DNA of 64,000 bases from Lithodes maja (Eukaryota > Arthropoda > Malacostraca > Decapoda > Lithodidae). Below the pieces are notes generated by a model that was given only the letters and a program-made list of their open reading frames with translations, was not told the DNA's origin and searched no databases. The stretch is taken from contig JBAKBP010010423.1 of the NCBI GenBank assembly GCA_037953745.1, positions 1 to 64,000 of the forward strand. Direction: 5' to 3'. Position numbers and translations under genes: made by a program. This document shows positions 31,316-41,757 of this stretch, one piece after another. Position 1 is the stretch's first letter, and the number at the start of each line of letters is the position of its first letter.

Positions 31316-32539
31316 CTATACTAGACCCCCTGTTCTTTTTAACAATTTTAATCTTTCCCACAATCGTTTCTTTCTTCTAATCAATATCCAAAGCTTTCTT
31401 TTCATTGGCAATTCTGGGTTAGTTCTTTTCCTCAATTTTGTTTTATCCTTATATTCCCTTACTGGTACACTTTTGGATACAGCATTCTCCAGTTTGACTC
31501 TAATTTTCCTCCACATTCCTTCAGCGTCTTCACCGTTCAAATATTCCCCCCAGTCAATGTCCAAACACCGTCTCAGCAGCTCGTAATCTGCTCTATCATA
31601 CATGTATATTTTTCTATTGCTTCTATTATCCCTCTCCGATTTAATGTTACAACTAAAGCTTATACAGGCATGGTCACTACGACCTATAGGGCTATCCACA
31701 TTAACATGTTCCACTATATCCTCTTCATTGCTAAAAATCAAATCAAGTACACTCCCCTGCGTCCCATCTCTATATCTTGTCATCTCTACAATATGTTGCG
31801 TTAAAAAACAATCTCTCACTTTCTCTATAAACTTATTTTCCAGGCTACCCTGTCCTGCTGGAGTAGTACAATTTGCCCAGTTGATCCTTGGCAAATTGAA
31901 ATCTCCAATAAAAAATGTATATTTGTTCTCTCTATTATCTATCTCCTCCATTGCTTTCAGTAGGTTATCATCCTCTCCCCTGCTATTATTTGGGCTTCTA
32001 TATATAGAGGCAATTAAAATTGATCCTCTTACACATTTTACTTCAATACACAAATACTCACAATACTGCTGTCTCATATCCACCTCATTAACCTTGAGCT
32101 CTTTTCTTACATAAATAAACAGTCCTCTTCCAACCTCTGCTCTAATAGCATTTCTCTCATATAACTCAAAACCCTCCAAACTATATTCCACCAGTTCCCT
32201 TTCAATTCTAACATTTTTTGGTCTTACTTCCTGTAGGGCTATGACATCAGGTTTTTCCTCTTCATCCTGCAACCTACATATCAGTTCTCTTTTCTTGTCC
32301 TGGGTAAACACATCCACATTACTAAACATAATCCTTAATCCATCTACCATTCCTTCAGCAATTACACCATCCCGCTCCTCCAGTCCGTACCCTACTCCCC
32401 TGTTAGCACTACTGGGTCTGCCTCTTTGTCTCCTGTCTCTCCCTGTGACACCTCCACCCCGTTCTCCTCCTCCGTCACAACTCTCATCACATTCTCTCCC
32501 CTCCCTGATCTCCCCCTCCTTTCTACTCTTATAAACCAC
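31316..32539 (-). pseudogene. LINE ORF2 apurinic endonuclease part
   Basis: 407 codons open; the true ORF2 start is likely the Met at 32350 (MVDGLRIMFSNVD), because the first about 63 codons overlap ORF1. EEP-family endonuclease motifs: FSNVD, IALQEVRPKN (catalytic Glu), FFIGDFNLPRINW and GRSDHACISF (catalytic His). This enzyme nicks target DNA to prime reverse transcription. It ends at a stop before the RT domain, so the gene is split. Confidence 0.85.
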
Positions 32540-33237
32540 TTCCTCACTTTTCCGTCCCTCACTCTCCAGTAAAAATTTCTCTTATCCTCCTCATCCAACT
32601 TTCCATTATTTTCATCAGCCTTTTCTTGTAATTCCTTAACTTTTTTCCTTTGTTCTATACTCAAATCCTTCTTTAGTCTTATGTGTTTCAGTTTATCATT
32701 TGTATTTAGCCTCCAACTAAAATTTGTCACAGTCTCCTCCACTACCCTAGTTTTAAACTGTACCCTTATAGGTCTCATCTCTCCCCTTTTATATCTACCT
32801 ATTCTACTGATCTCCTCCACCTGCCCTTCCCATCCATATTCGTCCTCATCCACACCTTTCAAGACCTCCTTCACTGTCTCCATATCCCTCACTTTTCTCA
32901 CTCCATTATCATTCATATGAGTCTCTATATCTCCATACAAGATTACACCCCTATCCCTGTCCATGGCCTCCCTCACGACACTCTCCTTGTTCTTCATGAC
33001 CCCTACAACTGCACTCTCAAAACTTTTTTTGGTCATATTCATTTCTTCCTTTTGCTCTTTCATAATATCCTCCAAATCCTTGACTTTTTGTTTACCTACC
33101 ACCGTCCATGCAGTCGACTCCTTTACTTCCGTGAAACGTCCTTCGTATTCCTTCAGCTGCTCCTTCAATGCCATATTCTCTGCTCCCAGTTCATCTACCC
33201 TTTTCAATACCATCTCTAGGCTCTCATTAACTGCCAA
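32392..33237 (-). CDS. LINE ORF1 protein
   Basis: 281 codons. The N-terminus (about 1-70) is heptad-rich and coiled-coil-like (LKRVDELGAENMALKEQLKE). The middle (about 95-150) is RRM-like, and the C-terminus has the basic segment RPIRVQFKTRVV ... KHIRLKKDLSIEQRKK seen in ORF1 proteins that chaperone LINE RNA. It ends near ORF2 and overlaps its open frame by about 148 bp. The frame is intact. No CCHC knuckle is visible. Confidence 0.7.
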   Translation of the reverse strand: MAVNESLEMVLKRVDELGAENMALKEQLKEYEGRFTEVKESTAWTVVGKQKVKDLEDIMKEQKEEMNMTKKSFESAVVGVMKNKESVVREAMDRDRGVILYGDIETHMNDNGVRKVRDMETVKEVLKGVDEDEYGWEGQVEEISRIGRYKRGEMRPIRVQFKTRVVEETVTNFSWRLNTNDKLKHIRLKKDLSIEQRKKVKELQEKADENNGKLDEEDKRNFYWRVRDGKVRKWFIRVERRGRSGRGENVMRVVTEEENGVEVSQGETGDKEADPVVLTGE

Positions 33238-33271
33238 AATAGGCCTGCATTCACTTCCTTCGCTAGGCTAA

Positions 33272-33619
33272 TAATTCGCTATATAATTAAATTCAATTGA
33301 AAATATGACAGAGACAGAGGCGATGTACTCGTAGGTTCGAGAAGTCAATCCGCCCTGAGCTAAAATTGAGAGACAGTTTATTGATACTTAGGGAAGTCTG
33401 AATACTTTGAACTATAATCTGTTTCTTTTCAACTGAGTTATTTTGAAAAATTTGTAGTGAAATATGGTGTTAATTATATACAATTGGTCTTAATATGATG
33501 CAGCGACATAGTAGTTTCATATTTCTCCAGTATCGAAAAATTAGCCACTAAGGGATTCAATTTACAGTCAGTTGAAATAATACCGACTATAGTTGAGAAA
33601 TGTCATCTAACTCGTCATT
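33272..33619 (-). repeat. dispersed repeat X, reverse copy
   Basis: 33380-33600 matches 59205-59430 in reverse orientation (shared words include ATATGAAACTACT, GCATCATA, TAAGACCAA and CACCATATTTCA). Class unknown; no ORF. Confidence 0.6.
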
Positions 33620-33772
33620 TTAAGGGGGTTCACCGGCTTTTTTTTATCTTTCTCTCATTTTCTCTCTTTCCCTGGCTTGTATCCATTCGGCCCCATTCAG
33701 CCAACTGTTTTAAGGTGTTTATCCCCATCCAGGTGTCGATTTCTTCCTGGGGAGCGATAGCGAGCCAGCATT

Positions 33773-34156
33773 CTATCTATTTATCTATTGCCGGACGCCT
33801 TATTCCCCTTACGAGGGTGGCCATACACAGAATGCCCCCAAGCGGACCTATTCCCTGTGAGAGGGACTACCCGAGCCAGTTTAGTGAAGGACTTACAGGA
33901 TTGACCACTCAATTTAGGATCCGTCCGACTCCGAGGCCCTCTGTGTATCTTGTTAGCACTATTTTTCTACAGTGGTGTTCGGCTAATCCATCCACTAACC
34001 TGCCTTACCCTTAGGTAAGCAGTACGGATTTGTATCAGGTTTACTCCCCTAGACAGGTTGCCAACCAAGGCTGACGAGTCCCATCCACCCGGATTTGTAT
34101 AAGGTTGTCTCCCCTAGATGAGTTGCCGACCAAGGCTAACGAGTCCCATCCACCAG
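33773..34156 (-). mobile_element. short RTE-ended non-autonomous element
   Basis: 384 bp flanked by a 10-bp duplication with one mismatch (AGCCAGCATT 33763-33772, AGTCAGCATT 34157-34166). On the minus strand it begins with two about 60-bp tandem copies of GTGGATGGGACTCGTCAGCC type and ends GGCGTCCGGCAATAGATAAA TAGATAG, nearly the 3' end of the neighbouring RTE LINE. It has no ORF, so it looks like a SINE-like passenger of RTE machinery. Confidence 0.65.
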
Positions 34157-34305
34157 AGTCAGCATTGTAGTATGGAGAAATCCGGCTTCGCCGTAAACAT
34201 TTTTCTATCGAAAAATGTACAAATTTATCATGCTGTCAAAACTAAAATATATATATGCTGGCTCACTACCACTCGCCAGGAAACTATTGACACCTGGATG
34301 GGGGT

Positions 34306-37300
34306 CTATTCCCTAACCCCCTGGGGGTTAGGGAATAGAATATGCCCCACGTGCCTTCTGCGTGTCGTAAGAGGCGACTAAAGAGGTTGGGTCGGTGGGC
34401 TTGCGACCCCCACCCGGAAAAAATATCTAAGCAAAAAAAAAACGAACGAACAGCCTCGGATGCGGACGGAACCAACGTTGACGGACCACGACCGACTAAG
34501 GACATGCCTTCGGACATTCTAAGAATGGCTACGTGGAATGTTAGTGGCATGAATGATGGCACAAAAGAGAGAGAGGTTCTGGAAGTGTTAGTGAATGCCA
34601 GGCTGGATGTATGTGGAATGACAGAGACCAAATGGAAAGGTTCAGATGTGAGAGAATGGGAATGTGGAATGGGTGTGTGTGCTGGAGTGAGTGAAGGAAC
34701 AGCGAGAGAAGGTGCATGTTTGTTTGTAAGTAGCAAATGGAAGGAATGTGTAAGAGAGTATGGGTCTGTGGGTTCAAGGATTGTGTGGGTGAGAATGAAA
34801 GTAGGAATACAAACGTGGGTGATTGTATGCGTGTATGCCCCGACAGAGGATATACTTGAAAGAAAGAAAGAGGAGTTCTGGATGAATGTGGAGGCGTGCC
34901 TGGAGAAGTTTGACAAGAACGAAAGAATATTTCTGATTGGGGATATGAATGGTAAGGTGGGTGATAGGAAAGTTGAGGGAGTGGTGGGAGGGTGGGGGGT
35001 ACCATCAGAGGTGAATGGGAATGGTAGTGCACTTGTGGACGTATGTGTGGGGAGGAGGCTGTGGATAGCCAACACCTTCTTCCGACACAGAATGATCCAC
35101 AGGTACACGTGGAAACGGATGTTGACGATGAAGGATAAGACAGTGGTGGAACGAAAGTCATTGATTGATTATGTATGTGTGGATGAACGAATGAAGAAAT
35201 CTGTGATGGATGCTAGGGTGTATAGGGGTATTGGAGGGGGTCTGTCTGATCATTATGTAGTGGTAGCTAAGGTTAGGATACAAAAGAAGTGGGTGAGGAG
35301 AGCGGGAGGGAGGCGAGAGGAGGGTGGAATGGTGAGGAGGGTGGAGAGGTTGCAGGAGGAGGAAGTCAGGGAGGAGTACAGGAGAGCAGTGGAAAGACGA
35401 CTAGGTGGGTTCGACCTGGAAGTTATGGAGGAAGTGGAGGAGATGAGCAAGGTGTTTAAGGATGAGATCTGTGCAGCATGTGAGGAGGTGTGTGGAGTGA
35501 GGAGAAGAGGGAGGGGAGTGAAAGGTACAGCATGGTGGACAGAAGAGGTAAGAATAGCTGTGGAAGAAAAGAAGAAAGCATATAGAGAGTGGTTGGGTAG
35601 TAGAGGGAATGAAGATTCCGAGAGACAGAAACGAGCGAGGTACGTGGAGAGTAAGAGGGTGGTGAAGAGAGTAGTGAAGGAAAGTAAGAGAAGAGTAGAT
35701 GAGGAATTTGGAAGGAATCTGAGTGTAAAATGGAGGGAGAGTAAGAAACTGTTCTGGAAAGAAGTCAAGAAAGTTAGGGAAGGTAGCAAGGGAAACAGTA
35801 AGGGTGTGAAAGATAAGAATGTGAGAATGCTAGCCGAGAAGCAAGAGAGAGTCGAAAGATGGAGGGAGTACTTCAGTGAGTTGCTAAATGAAAGGAATGA
35901 AGAGCCAGCAAACATAGCTGGATATGGTATGGGAGGGAGAAGAAGAGAAGTAGTGGAGGAGGAGGTGGGGATCAGGAGGTCAGAAGTGTGGGAAGCCATG
36001 AAAAGAGTGAAGTTGGGGAAAGCACCAGGAACAGATGGAGTGTGTGGGGAAATGTTGAGGTATGGTGGTGAGATAGTGATAGAATGGGTATGGAAAATGT
36101 GCAAACTAGCATGGGAGAAGGGGAGTGCACCCGATGACTGGAAGACTGGCATAATAGTCCCCCTATATAAGGGCAAAGGGGAAAGAGGAGTGTGTGGTAA
36201 CCACCGAGGAATATGTCTTCTAAGCGTAGTAGGGAAGGTATACAGTAGGGTAGTGATTGAGAGAGTGAGAGTGAGAACGGAGAAATGGATAGGCGATGAG
36301 CAGGGAGGTTTTAGGAAGGGAAGAGGATGTGTAGATCAGATTTTTACCCTGAATTGTGTTGTGGAGAAGTATCTGGAGAAGAAACAAAAGGTGTATGTTG
36401 CCTTTATGGACTTGGAGAAGGCCTATGACAGAGTGGATAGAGAAGGTTTGTGGAAAGTACTTAGAATATACGGAGTAGAGGGCAAGTTGCTGAAAGCAGT
36501 GAAGAGCATGTATGAGGGTGCAAAGGCGGCAGTACGTGTGGAGAGTGAGCAGAGCGAGTTCTTTGACCTGAATGTTGGTTTGAAACAGGGGTGTGTGATG
36601 TCCCCGTGGTTGTTTACTGTATATATGGATGGAGTTATGAAAGAAATACTATCAAGAGCAGTGGATGTTGGTGTATCGCTGAAAAGGGAGGGAATTGAGT
36701 GGAAGCTACCTATACTGCTGTTTGCGGATGATACAGTTCTGATGAGTGATAATGAATGGGAGTTGCATGGTCTGGTAAATGAGTTTGGAACTGTGTGCGA
36801 AAAACGGAATTTGAAGGTAAATACGGGGAAGAGCAAGGTTATGGTCTTCGAAAGGGGTGAAGTCACAGAGTGTGAGGTGAAGCTGAACGGTCAGGCTATG
36901 GAGATCGTCAACTCTTTTAAGTATCTGGGCAGTGTGTTGAGTAAAGATGGGACTATGGATGAAGAGGTGCGGGAGAGGGTACAACAGGGGAAGAGGGTTG
37001 TAGGAACGCTAAAAGCAGTAACAAGAAATAGGGTGGTCAGTATGGAAGTGAAGAAGTCCTTGCATGACAGTGTGGTAATCCCGACACTGACTTACGGAAG
37101 CGAAGCATGGACGTTGGTTGAGAGACTCAGACCAAGAGTGAGAGCAGTGGAAATAAATTACTTAAGGAGTGCGTGCGGAGTTACATGGAGGGATAGACAG
37201 ACTAATGAGGAAGTAAGAAGGAGGTGTGGTGTGGAGGTAGATGTGCTGGAAAGTGTGAAAAGGAACAACTTGAGATGGTTCGGCCATATGGAACGTATGG

Positions 37301-37530
37301 AAAGCGAGAGAATGACTAAGAGGGTGTACGAGAGCGAGGTGGAGGGACAGAGGGGGAGAGGTAGACCGAATATGAGGTGGAAGGATGGAGTGAGGAACTA
37401 CATGAACGAAGGCGGTGCTGGTTGGGGGGAGGGGCGTCGACTGACTGGGGACAGAGGTGCATGGGGGCGGTTCGTTCGTGGCCACCCCTTCGGGGATCAC
37501 GGCGTCGGGCAATAGATAGATAGATAGATA
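34306..37530 (+). mobile_element. RTE-like LINE, full length with target-site duplication
   Basis: 3225 bp inserted into the R2 MITE. GATGGGGGT occurs at 34297-34305 and again at 37531-37539; uninterrupted R2 copies (for example near 46850) have it once. The element starts with a 15-bp perfect hairpin (34306-34320 / 34324-34338) and ends in (GATA)n. A truncated sister is at 8698-8937. Confidence 0.9.
34342..37515 (+). CDS. RTE-like LINE polyprotein: endonuclease plus reverse transcriptase
   Basis: 1057 codons, uninterrupted. The EEP endonuclease spans about 62-320 (MATWNVSGMNDG, CGMTETKWKG, FLIGDMNGKVG, GGLSDHYVVVAK). The reverse transcriptase spans about 540-880 (GKAPGTDGVCGEM, VYVAFMDLEKAYDRVDR, LKQGCVMSPWLF, FADD at 794-797). 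The C-terminal tail has LRWFGHMERM and GRGRPNMRWKDG, usual in RTE-group elements. A single ORF of this size without a separate ORF1 also fits RTE. The start at 34342 is the first Met after the 5' hairpin; the basic KRRLKRLGRWACDPHPEK stretch follows it. All key catalytic residues I can identify are present, so it may be active. Confidence 0.93.
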   Translation: MPHVPSACRKRRLKRLGRWACDPHPEKISKQKKNERTASDADGTNVDGPRPTKDMPSDILRMATWNVSGMNDGTKEREVLEVLVNARLDVCGMTETKWKGSDVREWECGMGVCAGVSEGTAREGACLFVSSKWKECVREYGSVGSRIVWVRMKVGIQTWVIVCVYAPTEDILERKKEEFWMNVEACLEKFDKNERIFLIGDMNGKVGDRKVEGVVGGWGVPSEVNGNGSALVDVCVGRRLWIANTFFRHRMIHRYTWKRMLTMKDKTVVERKSLIDYVCVDERMKKSVMDARVYRGIGGGLSDHYVVVAKVRIQKKWVRRAGGRREEGGMVRRVERLQEEEVREEYRRAVERRLGGFDLEVMEEVEEMSKVFKDEICAACEEVCGVRRRGRGVKGTAWWTEEVRIAVEEKKKAYREWLGSRGNEDSERQKRARYVESKRVVKRVVKESKRRVDEEFGRNLSVKWRESKKLFWKEVKKVREGSKGNSKGVKDKNVRMLAEKQERVERWREYFSELLNERNEEPANIAGYGMGGRRREVVEEEVGIRRSEVWEAMKRVKLGKAPGTDGVCGEMLRYGGEIVIEWVWKMCKLAWEKGSAPDDWKTGIIVPLYKGKGERGVCGNHRGICLLSVVGKVYSRVVIERVRVRTEKWIGDEQGGFRKGRGCVDQIFTLNCVVEKYLEKKQKVYVAFMDLEKAYDRVDREGLWKVLRIYGVEGKLLKAVKSMYEGAKAAVRVESEQSEFFDLNVGLKQGCVMSPWLFTVYMDGVMKEILSRAVDVGVSLKREGIEWKLPILLFADDTVLMSDNEWELHGLVNEFGTVCEKRNLKVNTGKSKVMVFERGEVTECEVKLNGQAMEIVNSFKYLGSVLSKDGTMDEEVRERVQQGKRVVGTLKAVTRNRVVSMEVKKSLHDSVVIPTLTYGSEAWTLVERLRPRVRAVEINYLRSACGVTWRDRQTNEEVRRRCGVEVDVLESVKRNNLRWFGHMERMESERMTKRVYESEVEGQRGRGRPNMRWKDGVRNYMNEGGAGWGEGRRLTGDRGAWGRFVRGHPFGDHGVGQ

Positions 37531-37680
37531 GATGGGGGTAAACATCTTAAAACAGTAGGCTGAATGGGGCCAAATGGATACAAGCCAAAGAGAGAGGGAG
37601 AGAGAGAGAAAAAAGTGAGGTGGGCTCCCTTAAATATGACCTAGTTTCTTTGTGATGAATGATCAATTATTTTTTTCCAG

Positions 37681-37768
37681 TGTGATAGCCGAGCAATGTA
37701 CGGATTGTACCGAGCCCTTCAGCTTCAAAAACATCCTGCCGCTGACCACGAATGCTGACGAGTTCAAT
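37681..37768 (+). CDS. integrin beta exon 4: beta-I domain
   Basis: Acceptor TTTTTTTCCAG, donor GTAAGG; phase 2 in, phase 0 out. The peptide is VIAEQCTDCTEPFSFKNILP to TTNADEFN, which fits the specificity-determining-loop cysteine pair and the PFSFKNIL strand of integrin beta chains. It lies 48 bp after the end of the R2 element. Confidence 0.93.
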
Positions 37769-37862
37769 GTAAGGCACGGAGGGGTTTGTAGTGTTTTCAA
37801 AATGATTATTGATGGTTTAAATTATTTTTGCTATTTTTGAGTAGTTTGATTTGTTCTGCCCT

Positions 37863-37868
37863 GAAAAA

Positions 37869-37902
<34 letters not shown>

Positions 37903-37950
37903 TATAAATAACAAATATAAAATAAAAATAAATAAATAAATAATACCGCC
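37863..37950. repeat. poly(A), (TA)n and (AAAT)n microsatellites
   Basis: Consecutive simple repeats in the intron after exon 4. 37950-38429 is otherwise intron with a C/T-rich stretch before exon 5. Confidence 0.9.
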
Positions 37951-38429
37951 GTCCCTCACCCCCAACAAGCTAAATTACGACATACAGGCCGGTTTCTCCT
38001 AAAGAGCAGGCTCGGTATCGCTCGAAATCTGAAGAGATTGGGGTAACTAAATTAAAATGTTCAAGGTGTATCTGGGAGTTTTCAAGGATTAAAATTTGCT
38101 ACAAACCACGCGAATCGCGTTCTGCGCCTCAGAGGGTTAACTCAACCTAACTCCTTTCTATAGATTCTCTTAATTTTCTTCTCCTCCTCCCTTTATAGTT
38201 CTCTTATTCCCTCTTCCTCCTTCTCTCTTAACATTTTTCTTAATTCCCTCTTCCTCATCCTTCCTTTACGTGTTTCCTCTTTCAATTACTTCCCATCCTT
38301 ACGTTCTCCCCTCTTCATTTCTCTTGCCCCTGCACTCCCACCCCCATTTATATTTCATGCTACCCACCTCCTCTCTCTCTCTCTCATCCATTCACTTGTC
38401 TCTCTATTCCTTTCTTCTCCTCGTGACAG

Positions 38430-38600
38430 CAAAAAGTGAGCGAGACACAGGTGACGAAGAACCAGGATTTCCCCGAGGGCAGCCTGGAGGGACTGATGCA
38501 GGCTATGGTGTGCCGGAGGGACATTAAGTGGAGGAACAACTCTCTCAGCCTCATCGTCATCACCACTGACGCCCCCTTCCACATTGCTGGGGATGGCTTG
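38430..38600 (+). CDS. integrin beta exon 5: beta-I domain
   Basis: Acceptor GTGACAG, donor GTAGGT; 57 codons, phase 0 to 0. The peptide runs from QKVSETQV through DFPEGSLEGLMQAMVC and IKWRNNSLSLIVITTDAPF to HIAGDGL. The FPEG...C, W and TTDAPFH..GDG motifs are standard landmarks of the integrin beta-I domain, and the PEG glutamate is a metal-site ligand in the family. Confidence 0.95.
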
Positions 38601-38614
38601 GTAGGTGGTTTTGT

Positions 38615-38692
38615 TTAAGGGGGGTCACCTGCTTTTCTCTCTCTCTGGGTTGTATTCATTCGGCCCCATTCAGCCAACTGTTTTAAGACGTG
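38615..38692 (+). mobile_element. MITE family R2, left-end fragment
   Basis: TTAAGGGGGGTCACCTGC then GTATTCATTCGGCCCCATTC up to TTTTAAGACGTG. It begins 15 bp after the exon 5 donor; the rest of the element is missing. Confidence 0.75.
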
Positions 38693-38935
38693 ATAAGTGG
38701 GATTCTGGGTTGGGTATAATATGATCAGGTATGGTGGGAGAGCCCAAACTCGTGATAGATAGGATTCACTTCACTCACTCACCCCCACAATTTTTTGGAG
38801 GATAACAGGTTTTTCACAATACGTAGACGGAGGTATTTAAAAAAAGATAGGATTATGGGTGAGCTATGCAGGCAGATAGATATGATACGATAGGCCTACC
38901 TCAGGCTTGTTATGGGTGAGAGTCTGGGTTAGCTA

Positions 38936-40205
38936 TTAACCTGGGAGCTGCGGGGAGACTCTTAACCTAACAAGTGCGCATGGGGGTAATTGAAAACGTC
39001 CCCCTGTGCTGACGTATTTGAGGTGTTTCCGTCACTAAAATATTCATTGTACCATTAATAGCATTAATAATTATCCATATGCGCCTATTATGGGTTGATT
39101 ATAAAGGTATTAACCTGAAACAACAATAAAACGAGTGAAAACAGCGTTTGGATGGTCAAAATCGGAGATATAGCCCGCGAGTTGTATAATGTATGGGTGA
39201 GGCAAACTGCTTTCCCGCCAATTTCCCCCAAGGCCACTGAGACACAGTCGATCGATACTCTCTCTCTCTCTCTCGCACTCGCTTGCCATCAGTGATGACA
39301 ACACCCTGCTTGCAACTCGCTAATGTTAGCACGAAAATATACCTCAGAATAAGGGAATAATAGGGAAAATAGGTGATAACTGAAGGAGAGGAGGAAAGTG
39401 GGGAAGGAGGGGAGGTAGAGGACTGAGATTTTGCATGGCCCAGGGGCCAAAAAAAAAAAAAAAAATAAAAAAATAAAAATAAAAAAAAAAATAAAATTTC
39501 GATGTCAAAAGTTGATTTTTTATTTTACTTACTCTCAAGAGTCTTCCCGCAGTCCGCCGGGGGAACTCTTAAGAGTCTCCCCGCAGCTCCCGGGTTAAGA
39601 GTTCCCCCGGCGGACTGCGGGAAGGCTCTCCTGAGTAAGTAAAATTAAAAATCAACTTTTGACATCGGAAAAAAAAAAAAATATATTTTTATTTTTTTAT
39701 TTTTTTATTTTTGTTTGGCCCCTGGGCCATGCAAAATCTCAGTCCTCTACCTCCCCTCCTTCCCCACTTTCCTCCTATCCCTCAGTTATCACCTATTTTC
39801 CCTATTATTCCCTTATTCTGAGGTATATTTTCGTGCTAACATTAGCGAGTTGCAAGCAGGGTGTTGTCATCACTGATGGCAATCGAGTGCAAGAGAGAGA
39901 GAGAGAGAGTATCGATCGACTGTGTCTCAGTGGCCTTGGGGGAAATTGGCGGGAAGGTAGCTTGCCTCACCCATACATTATACAACTCGCGGGCTATATC
40001 TCCGATTTTGACCATCCAAACGCTGTTTTCACTCGTTTTATTGTTGTTTCAGGTTAATACCTTTATAATCAACCCATAATAGGCACATATGGATAATTAT
40101 TAATGCTATTAATGGTACAATGAATATTTTAGTGACGGAAACACCTCAAATACGTCAGCACAGGGGGATGTTTTCAATTACCCCCGTGCGCACTTCAGAG
40201 GTTAA
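38936..40205. mobile_element. two piggyBac-type MITEs (family R4) in inverted orientation
   Basis: Reverse copy 38962-39572 and forward copy 39595-40205, each about 610 bp and bounded by TTAA, separated by 22 bp that repeats (inverted) the 22 bp at 38940-38961. Ends read TTAACCTCTGAAGTGCGCAC and TTAACCCGGGARCTGCGGG. The copies share GGCCCCTGGGCCATGCAAAA, a (GA)n run and AATACGTCAGCACAGGGGG. There is no ORF. TTAA followed by CC fits piggyBac-type mobilisation. Confidence 0.8.
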
Positions 40206-40763
40206 TAGTAGATAATTAGGCCTACAACCTCCAGCACAGGTAACTGGTACACTACAATATGATAAACTTGAGGCGATGAACATTAAATGGGAGAAAACAC
40301 TGGCATTGGTATTTGTAATACCCTGTACCCGCAAAATCCCGTACCCACAAAACTACCCGAGTTGAAGTCTGGGATAGCGTAAAATAGTCGTTGGTGGCGA
40401 AGTCTAATAAACCCACCACGTGAATCACCACCACGAGACTATCACCTGGTTCTTTCAAGGAGAACTAAGGTTGCTATCCTATTGTAAGTCTGTGGTAGTA
40501 CAGTGGGTTAGTGTGCGAGTCTGGTAGACCTACGGAGGTCCCTAACCACGGTTCGAAACCGCGCCAGGCCATGGGGCAGGCCTGGGGATTTTCGGGAGGG
40601 TTAAATTCCCTTCACACCCAGCATTTCATTGGTGGCAGTCACGGAATGTGTTCTGGTAGCTAGATAGATTAACCCATCACGCGGATCCTTAGCATACTGA
40701 GATTGTTGAGGTGATGTGGTTACGATATCTTACGACCTTAAAATAGGCTAGGGACTAGCCTTG

Positions 40764-41099
40764 TTAAGGGGAGGTTTTTAGTTTGTTTTCTACTCCTCCA
40801 GCAATCTTAAAATTTCACCCCCTTGACCCTCTTTCAAGATAAATTTGTACATTATTCGGTCGAAAAATGTCCCGGCTGAAAGCCGGTTCCTCTTATATTA
40901 CAGGCTCGCTATCGCTCGCCAGGATAAAATCGACACCTAAATGGCACGAAAGGTCTTAAAATTGACAGAAATGGGTCGAAAGTTCTTAAAATCGTCAAAA
41001 TAATGGGGCGAACGTCTTAAAATCAGAAAAGCAATGGGGCTAAACATGAGGGAGAAAGGAGTCAAGAAAAAAATCATTCAAGTGGAAATCTCCCCTTAA
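40764..41099 (+). mobile_element. MITE family R1 inside the TRIM
   Basis: 336 bp between TTAA sites with the full R1 signature (CCCGGCTGAAAGCCGG, CTCGCTATCGCTCGCCAGG). Confidence 0.85.
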
Positions 41100-41227
41100 C
41101 CCGGGAACTGCGGGGAGACTCTTAACCTGGGAACTGCGGGAAGACTCTTTAGAGTTCGGCCGGCGGACTGCGGGAAGACTCTCTGGAGTAAGTAAAACTA
41201 AAAATCAACTTTTTACATCGAAAAAAA

Positions 41228-41272
<45 letters not shown>

Positions 41273-41757
41273 GCCCCTGGGCCATGCAAAATCTCAGTCC
41301 TCTACCTCCCCTCCTTCCCCACTTTCCTCCTATTCCTCAGTTATCACCTATTTTCCCTATTATTCCCTTATTCTGAGGTATATTTTCGTGCTAACATTAG
41401 CGAGTTGCAAGCAGGGTGTTGTCATCACTGATGGCCATCGAGTGCAAGAGAGAGAGAGAGAGTATCGATCGACTGTGTCTCAGTGGCCTTGGGGGAAATT
41501 GGCGGGAAAGGAGTTTGCCTCACCCATAGATTATACAACTCGCGGGCTATATCTCCGATTTTGACCATCCAAACGCTGTTTTCACTCGTTTTATTGTTGT
41601 TTCAGGTTAATACCTTTATAATCAACCCATAATAGGCGCATATGGATAATTATTAATGCTATTAATGGTACAATGAATATTTTAGTGACGAAAAACCTCA
41701 AATACGTCAGCACAGGGGGACGTTTTCATTTACCCCCGTGCGCACTTCAGAGGTTAA
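41096..41757 (+). mobile_element. R4 MITE, forward copy 2
   Basis: TTAACCCGGGAACTGCGGGG start, a second TTAA-flanked terminus at 41122, A- and T-runs of about 50 nt at 41221-41270, then the R4 body. Ends CGCACTTCAGAGGTTAA. Confidence 0.75.

Larger units (their letters stand above)
29305..33271 (-). mobile_element. CR1/jockey-group LINE, near full length, frame-broken
   Basis: Reading right to left: ORF1 (33237-32392), endonuclease (32539-31316), reverse transcriptase (31139-29352), and a short 3' end with two copies of CTGTAAGAAA at about 29310-29330, like the short 3' repeats of CR1-type LINEs. The element copies itself by target-primed reverse transcription. It lies in the integrin intron between exons 3 and 4 on the opposite strand. 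Confidence 0.85.
33620..37633 (+). mobile_element. MITE family R2 carrying two nested RTE-type insertions
   Basis: TTAA at 33620-33623 and 37630-37633 bound an R2 copy (TTAAGGGGGTTCACCGGC left). Its own about 380 bp are split by insertions at 33773 and 34306. The right remainder is 37540-37633. Confidence 0.8.

Noticed and set aside
35253..36176. Long minus-strand open frames under the RTE ORF
   Set aside because: Antisense shadows of the 1057-codon LINE ORF; Ser/Leu/Pro-rich with no motifs.
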